64,000 bases of DNA, taken from positions 124,001-188,000 of the forward strand of contig PLLO01000016.1 of the NCBI GenBank assembly GCA_003142255.1, in the 5' to 3' direction. This document shows positions 60,388-64,000 of this stretch, piece by piece. The position numbers and the translations under genes are program-made. The DNA is from Bacteroidales bacterium. GTDB taxonomy: Bacteria; Bacteroidota; Bacteroidia; Bacteroidales; VadinHA17. The notes beneath the pieces were generated by a model. That model saw only the letters and a program-made list of their open reading frames with translations. It made no database searches and was not told the DNA's origin. How positions within the stretch are numbered: the first letter of the stretch is position 1; each line of letters opens with the position of its first letter.

Positions 60388-60536
60388 ATGCAAAATTATT
60401 TTGCCTCAGCGAGTTTTCAACAATAAACTCGTATGCAATAGTGTTTCAGAGTGCGGGTTAGAGTGAGGTTGTATGCAAATTGTGTGCAAACGATAAAAAG
60501 AAAGGGAGCTAACTTTGAGCTAACTCCCTGATTCTC
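60388..60536. repeat. right-end non-coding segment of the element
   Basis: It begins with the ATGCAAAATTATTTTGCCTCAGC block, followed by the GAGTTT...AAACTC hairpin and an AGTGTTTCAGAG segment that repeats the iteron motif. It ends at attR. No gene is present. Confidence 0.5.
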
Positions 60537-60583
60537 TTTGTGATCCCGGGGGGATTCAAACCCTCAACCTTCTGATCCGTAGT
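60537..60583. other. attR (right 47-bp att repeat)
   Basis: Identical to 51369-51415; overlaps the 3' part of the tRNA-Arg gene, which is thus intact on this side. Confidence 0.88.
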
Positions 60584-60614
60584 CAGATGCTCTATTCAGT
60601 TAAGCTACGGGACC
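60541..60614 (-). tRNA. tRNA-Arg (anticodon ACG)
   Basis: A full 74-nt cloverleaf on the minus strand: acceptor GGTCCCG/CGGGATC with discriminator A, D stem GCTT/GAGC, anticodon stem TCTGA/TCAGA with loop CTACGGA (anticodon ACG), T arm GAGGG-TTTGAAT-CCCCC with one A-C mismatch. CCA is not encoded. It is the integration site of the element. Confidence 0.9.
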
Positions 60615-60705
60615 ATTTTCCAGTTCGCAAAGATAATAAAAAAACGTTTTTATTGTACAAAATTCAAATTCATTGCTTGCTGTCGTTATTCCGCTATTGT
60701 TAATA

Positions 60706-60866
60706 AGATTCCTCGCTAACGCTCGGAATGACATTGTTTTGGGATCACAGGAAGGGGATGGAAGGGAAGGATGAAAACCTCGTGTTTTCTTCCTTCCCTT
60801 CCATCCCCTCCATCTCAAATATAACGGATTGTCATTCCGAATGAAGCGCAGCGGAATGAGGAATCT
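60706..60866. repeat. MITE-like palindromic element, copy 2
   Basis: Same ends as the element at 6451-6608: AGATTCCTC (60706-60714) and GAGGAATCT (60858-60866), with inner CGGAATGACA (60724-60733) and TGTCATTCCG (60830-60839). The central hairpin is different (about 27 bp, GGGGATGGAAGGGAAGGA arm). No gene is inside; an apparent ORF here only translates the repeat. Confidence 0.8.
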
Positions 60867-60900
60867 CCCTCTATGATTATACTATATAAAAACGGTTGCC

Positions 60901-60936
60901 ATCATTCCGGATGTTGCGATGCGAAATGAGGAATCT
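60901..60936. repeat. solitary right end of the MITE-like element
   Basis: ATCATTCCGGATG followed by GAAATGAGGAATCT (ends with GAGGAATCT at 60928-60936) repeats the right end of copy 2 without a left end. Confidence 0.6.
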
Positions 60937-61050
60937 CTCAAATCATCTGCTTTTTTCTAATGTCCGGAATATTATTTACTTTTAAGGATCGTTTTATATA
61001 ATTAATGCAGCCTTTTAAACGCATGAAAATCAATTGAAAATATAACAGAT

Positions 61051-63870
61051 ATGAAAAAAACAGCTGGTTGGATACTAAAAATATTGGGAGGGCTGATTCT
61101 GCTCATCCTTATACTGCTTTTTACTATTCCTATTATCTTCAAAGACAAGATAAAGACAAAAGTCGAACAGGTAATTAATGAATCGGTCAATGCGAATGTA
61201 AAATTTGCAGATTACAAACTTGGATTCTTCAGCAACTTTCCGAATCTTTCATTCGGTATGAAAGATGTATCGGTTGTTGGCGTCGATAAATTTGCAGGTG
61301 ATACGCTTGCCGGATTTAAATCATTTGACCTGGTATTTAACCTGGCAAGCCTGTTTGGGAAGTCAGGCTATGAGGTCAGATCAATTATAATTGACAGGGG
61401 AGTGGTTAATGTTATTTACCTTAAAGACGGAAGTGCCAACTATGATATAATGAAGCCATCGGCTGATACTTCAGCTGCTGCAACTAGTACTACCTCCTCT
61501 GACATTAAGATACTTCTGAAAAACTTTTCAGTACGAAACAGCTCAGTCTCCTACGTTGATGAGAGCTATGCAATGGCAGTTTATCTCAATAAGCTTAATT
61601 TCGATCTGAAAGGCGATATGACCATGAGTCAGACTGATATGCAGATCAGTCTGAATTCCGGTGAAATGACTTTCATGATGGACGGTACAAAATACATTAA
61701 CAAGGCTCTTCTGGACTCTAAGATTGATATGCTCGCCAATCTAAACAAGTGGAAATTCACTTTCAGGGAAAACTATATAAAGTTGAATGACCTTATGCTG
61801 AAGTTCACAGGTACGGTTGAGATGCCAGGTAATGATATAACTACTGATTTGAAATTCAGTACGGAAAAAGCTTCATTCAAATCATTACTGTCTCTAATAC
61901 CTGCTGTTTATATGGCAGATTATAAAGACCTTAAGGCAAGCGGTGAATTTACCATGAATGGATCGGCAAAAGGAGTCTATAGCGATGCTGACAGCACATT
62001 GCCTGATATTTCACTTGCAATAGATGTAAAAAATGGCATTGTAAGCTACCCTGCGCTGCCAGATAAGATTCAGAATATAAACATCAGTTCAGATCTTTTC
62101 ATGGATGGAAAAGTCATGGATAGGACCACCGTCAATGTGAATCGTTTCCACTTTGAGCTGGCAGGCAATCCTTTCGACATGACATTTGCCCTTAAGACAC
62201 CTATGAGTGATCCTGACTTTTCAGGGTCGATGATTGGCAAAATAGATCTCACGGCACTGACTAAGGCAGTTCCTCTCGACAGCATTAGCCTTTCAGGACT
62301 GATAGACATATCCGTAAAGATGGCCGGGCGATACTCAATGATCGAAAAAGGACAGTACGATAAGTTCCAGGCCTCCGGCTCAATGAATATCAGGAATATG
62401 CTGGTGGCTATGATCGGATATCCGGAAGTAAAAATCAACCAGGCTGCCTTTGATTTCTCTCCCGCTTATGCAGCAATGTCTAAAGCCGATATGACTGTTG
62501 GCGGAAAGAGCGACTTCAACCTGACCGGCCGTTTTGAAAATTATATTCCTTATGTTCTTAAAAATGAGACTATCAAAGGATCAATGACATTGAAGTCAAA
62601 CCTTGTTGATGTTTCAGATATACTCTCAAAGATGGTTTTAGATACTACAGCTGTGGAAGACACAACATCTCTGGCTGTAATTTCCATTCCGAAAAATATT
62701 GATTTCGATTTCAATGCTGCGATTAACAGCCTGATATATGACAAGATAAAGGCTCAGAATATAAAGGGCCATATTTTAATCCATGACGGGGTTCTGAGTT
62801 TCCGCGATGCCGCGATGAATATTCTTGGAGGTCTTATTTCGATGAATGCTGATTATGATACCCGTGATACGCTGAAGCCGGTTATGAAAGCTGATTTCAA
62901 CATCCAGAATCTCGGAATCAAGGACGCATTTACTACGTTCAATACTATTCAAAAGCTGGCTCCGGCCGCAAAAGGGATTGACGGGAAAATCAATCTTCAG
63001 CTTTCGTACCAGAGCCTTCTTGGAAGCAACATGATGCCGGTTGTAAAAACAATAACCGGCAGCGGTAAGCTCCAATCAGATGAGGTTACTCTTCTTGAAT
63101 CGGTAGCATTTAATAAAATGAAGGAGGTGCTTAAGCTTAGTGACAAATACAGCAATACATTCAAAAACATTAATGTAAGCTTTAAGATAAATGATGGCCG
63201 TGTTTATGTCAATCCTTTCGACACGAAAGTCGGCAACATAAAAATGAACGTTAGTGGCGACCAGGGTTTGGACCAGACATTAAATTACCTTGTTAAAACT
63301 GAAATTCCAAGGTCTGAATTAGGAAGTTCCGTGAACTCGCTGATTGACAACCTTTCTTCACAGGCTTCAGCTTTCGGCATTGCATTCAAGCCAGCTGATG
63401 TTCTTAAGATAAATGTGAAAATAACGGGAGTTTTCGGGAAGCCAATTGTTATGCCGGTATTCGGAAGCTCAACCGGTGAGAGTTCATCCGGGTTGAAGGA
63501 GACTGCCAAGGAAACGGTTAAGCAGACAATTGATAATAATGTTGACAAGGGCAAGGAAAAACTAAGGCAGGAAGCTGAAGCCCAGGGCGACAAGCTGGTT
63601 AGTGAGGCTGAAACCAGGGGGCAACAGCTTCGCGATCAGGCAGACTCAACTGCAGTAAAGATCCGTAAGGAAGCAGATGTCCAGGCACAAAAACTGATTG
63701 ATGGAGCAAAAGGTCCGATTGCAAAAATTGCTGCACAGAAAGGTGCTGATGCTCTTAGAAAAGAGGCAGATAAGAAAGCTACCAAGCTTACGACTGAAGC
63801 TGATACTCAGGCTACAAAGCTGGTAGATGAAGCTAAGGCTAAAAAACAGGAGTTAATAAATAAAATCTGA
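61051..63870 (+). CDS. AsmA-family membrane-anchored protein
   Basis: A 939-residue protein with one N-terminal membrane helix (about residues 9-30) and a long periplasmic region of beta repeats (FPNLSFGMKDVSVVG near the start; QSLLGSNMMPVVKTITGSGKLQSDEV later), matching the AsmA family, which is linked to outer-membrane biogenesis and lipid transport between membranes. The last ~110 residues form an Ala/Lys/Glu-rich coiled coil of repeating KEAD-like units (AEAQGDKLVSEAETRGQQL) that may span the periplasm. Confidence 0.85.
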   Translation: MKKTAGWILKILGGLILLILILLFTIPIIFKDKIKTKVEQVINESVNANVKFADYKLGFFSNFPNLSFGMKDVSVVGVDKFAGDTLAGFKSFDLVFNLASLFGKSGYEVRSIIIDRGVVNVIYLKDGSANYDIMKPSADTSAAATSTTSSDIKILLKNFSVRNSSVSYVDESYAMAVYLNKLNFDLKGDMTMSQTDMQISLNSGEMTFMMDGTKYINKALLDSKIDMLANLNKWKFTFRENYIKLNDLMLKFTGTVEMPGNDITTDLKFSTEKASFKSLLSLIPAVYMADYKDLKASGEFTMNGSAKGVYSDADSTLPDISLAIDVKNGIVSYPALPDKIQNINISSDLFMDGKVMDRTTVNVNRFHFELAGNPFDMTFALKTPMSDPDFSGSMIGKIDLTALTKAVPLDSISLSGLIDISVKMAGRYSMIEKGQYDKFQASGSMNIRNMLVAMIGYPEVKINQAAFDFSPAYAAMSKADMTVGGKSDFNLTGRFENYIPYVLKNETIKGSMTLKSNLVDVSDILSKMVLDTTAVEDTTSLAVISIPKNIDFDFNAAINSLIYDKIKAQNIKGHILIHDGVLSFRDAAMNILGGLISMNADYDTRDTLKPVMKADFNIQNLGIKDAFTTFNTIQKLAPAAKGIDGKINLQLSYQSLLGSNMMPVVKTITGSGKLQSDEVTLLESVAFNKMKEVLKLSDKYSNTFKNINVSFKINDGRVYVNPFDTKVGNIKMNVSGDQGLDQTLNYLVKTEIPRSELGSSVNSLIDNLSSQASAFGIAFKPADVLKINVKITGVFGKPIVMPVFGSSTGESSSGLKETAKETVKQTIDNNVDKGKEKLRQEAEAQGDKLVSEAETRGQQLRDQADSTAVKIRKEADVQAQKLIDGAKGPIAKIAAQKGADALRKEADKKATKLTTEADTQATKLVDEAKAKKQELINKI

Positions 63871-63976
63871 TTGCACGATTCAAGGAGCTCGCGACAGGGA
63901 CGAGCGTTAAAAACTTGCCTGGCAGGCAAATTTAGCGAAGGAGCCAGATTTTTGTGAGGAAACAGTGGAAGCACGA

Positions 63977-64000
63977 TAAAAAAAAGCTGCCCTCAGGCAG
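63977..64000 (-). terminator. rho-independent terminator of a gene beyond the window
   Basis: CTGCC and GGCAG around CTCA; on the minus strand a run of U follows. It would end a minus-strand gene to the right of the window. The AsmA-to-end gap otherwise holds only a TTGCCTG-g-CAGGCAA palindrome at 63915-63929. Confidence 0.6.

Larger units (their letters stand above)
51369..60583. mobile_element. 9.2-kb integrative element in tRNA-Arg(ACG)
   Basis: The element is bounded by identical 47-bp direct repeats (51369-51415 and 60537-60583) that contain the 3' half of tRNA-Arg, which stays intact on the right. Cargo in order: integrase, unknown protein, HTH excisionase-like protein, RecA-fold helicase, iteron array, primase-like protein, small unknown genes, RHH regulator, two further unknown genes, two small genes, and two minus-strand genes near the right end. 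I find no relaxase, coupling protein, conjugation, capsid or terminase gene. The content fits a phage satellite or a small replicative mobilizable island. Confidence 0.85.

Noticed and set aside
60600-60818. A minus-strand ORF of 72 codons with a RALARNL motif
   Set aside because: It overlaps the tRNA-Arg gene and the MITE-like repeat; RALARNL is just a translation of the repeat end and is known as a spurious protein in many genomes.

Overview
The window looks like a chromosomal segment of a member of the Bacteroidota, probably a free-living, Bacteroidales- or Marinilabiliales-like organism. The evidence is a C25 (gingipain-type) protease with a type IX secretion sorting domain, DUF1080, DUF4831 and DUF6599-like proteins, -7 promoter boxes of the form TAnnTTTG, few Shine-Dalgarno sites, and an integrated element of Bacteroidota type (BT4734/VirE-N primase, CTnDOT-style integrase). 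The lineage is inferred from gene content only; no rRNA gene is present.

Layout. 0-10 kb: a partial zinc-ribbon gene, an exonuclease/GIY-YIG protein, a class IV aminotransferase, AmrS, a CE15 esterase with a DlgD-like reductase, and a Tat-exported Gfo/Idh/MocA oxidoreductase paired with a DUF1080 lipoprotein. 10-22 kb: a large secreted C25 protease, a beta-propeller/SpoIIE sensor phosphatase, a metallo-beta-lactamase fold protein, a Tat-exported Fe-S aldo/keto reductase, a DUF6599-like protein, and an unusual fusion of a DoxX membrane domain to a soluble barrel domain. 22-27 kb: a threonine operon thrA-thrC-thrH. 27-42 kb: a POT peptide transporter, NAD(P)HX repair enzyme, thioredoxin, MFS carriers, the DUF47/PiT phosphate pair, PepD, and a three-gene biotin-dependent acyl-CoA carboxylase. 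41-50 kb: a sugar uptake and kinase cluster (FucP-like carrier, NahK-like kinase, transglutaminase-like protein, MFS) beside a MarR/GbsR-type regulator, a SIS protein, a ROK protein, and another MFS carrier. The 3' end holds an AsmA-family gene.

The main accessory feature is a 9.2-kb integrative element (51369-60583) inserted in the 3' half of a tRNA-Arg(ACG) gene and bounded by 47-bp direct repeats. It carries an integrase, a probable excisionase, a RecA-fold (RepA-like) helicase with a C-terminal HTH, a primase-like protein, an RHH regulator and several small unknown genes. I see no relaxase, conjugation or virion gene. Between helicase and primase lies a dense array of TGTTTCA/TGAAACA iterons, five of them spaced at about one helical turn, which looks like a replication origin. 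The design resembles a phage satellite or a small replicating mobilizable island. Its left flank contains what seem to be fossil ends of earlier related insertions.

The intergenic spaces carry several repeat families that ordinary annotation would miss: degenerate heptanucleotide arrays placed at stop codons, two 158-161-bp MITE-like elements with the same ends but different internal hairpins, C-rich inverted repeats, and palindromes that supply stop codons or have replaced part of a tRNA gene.
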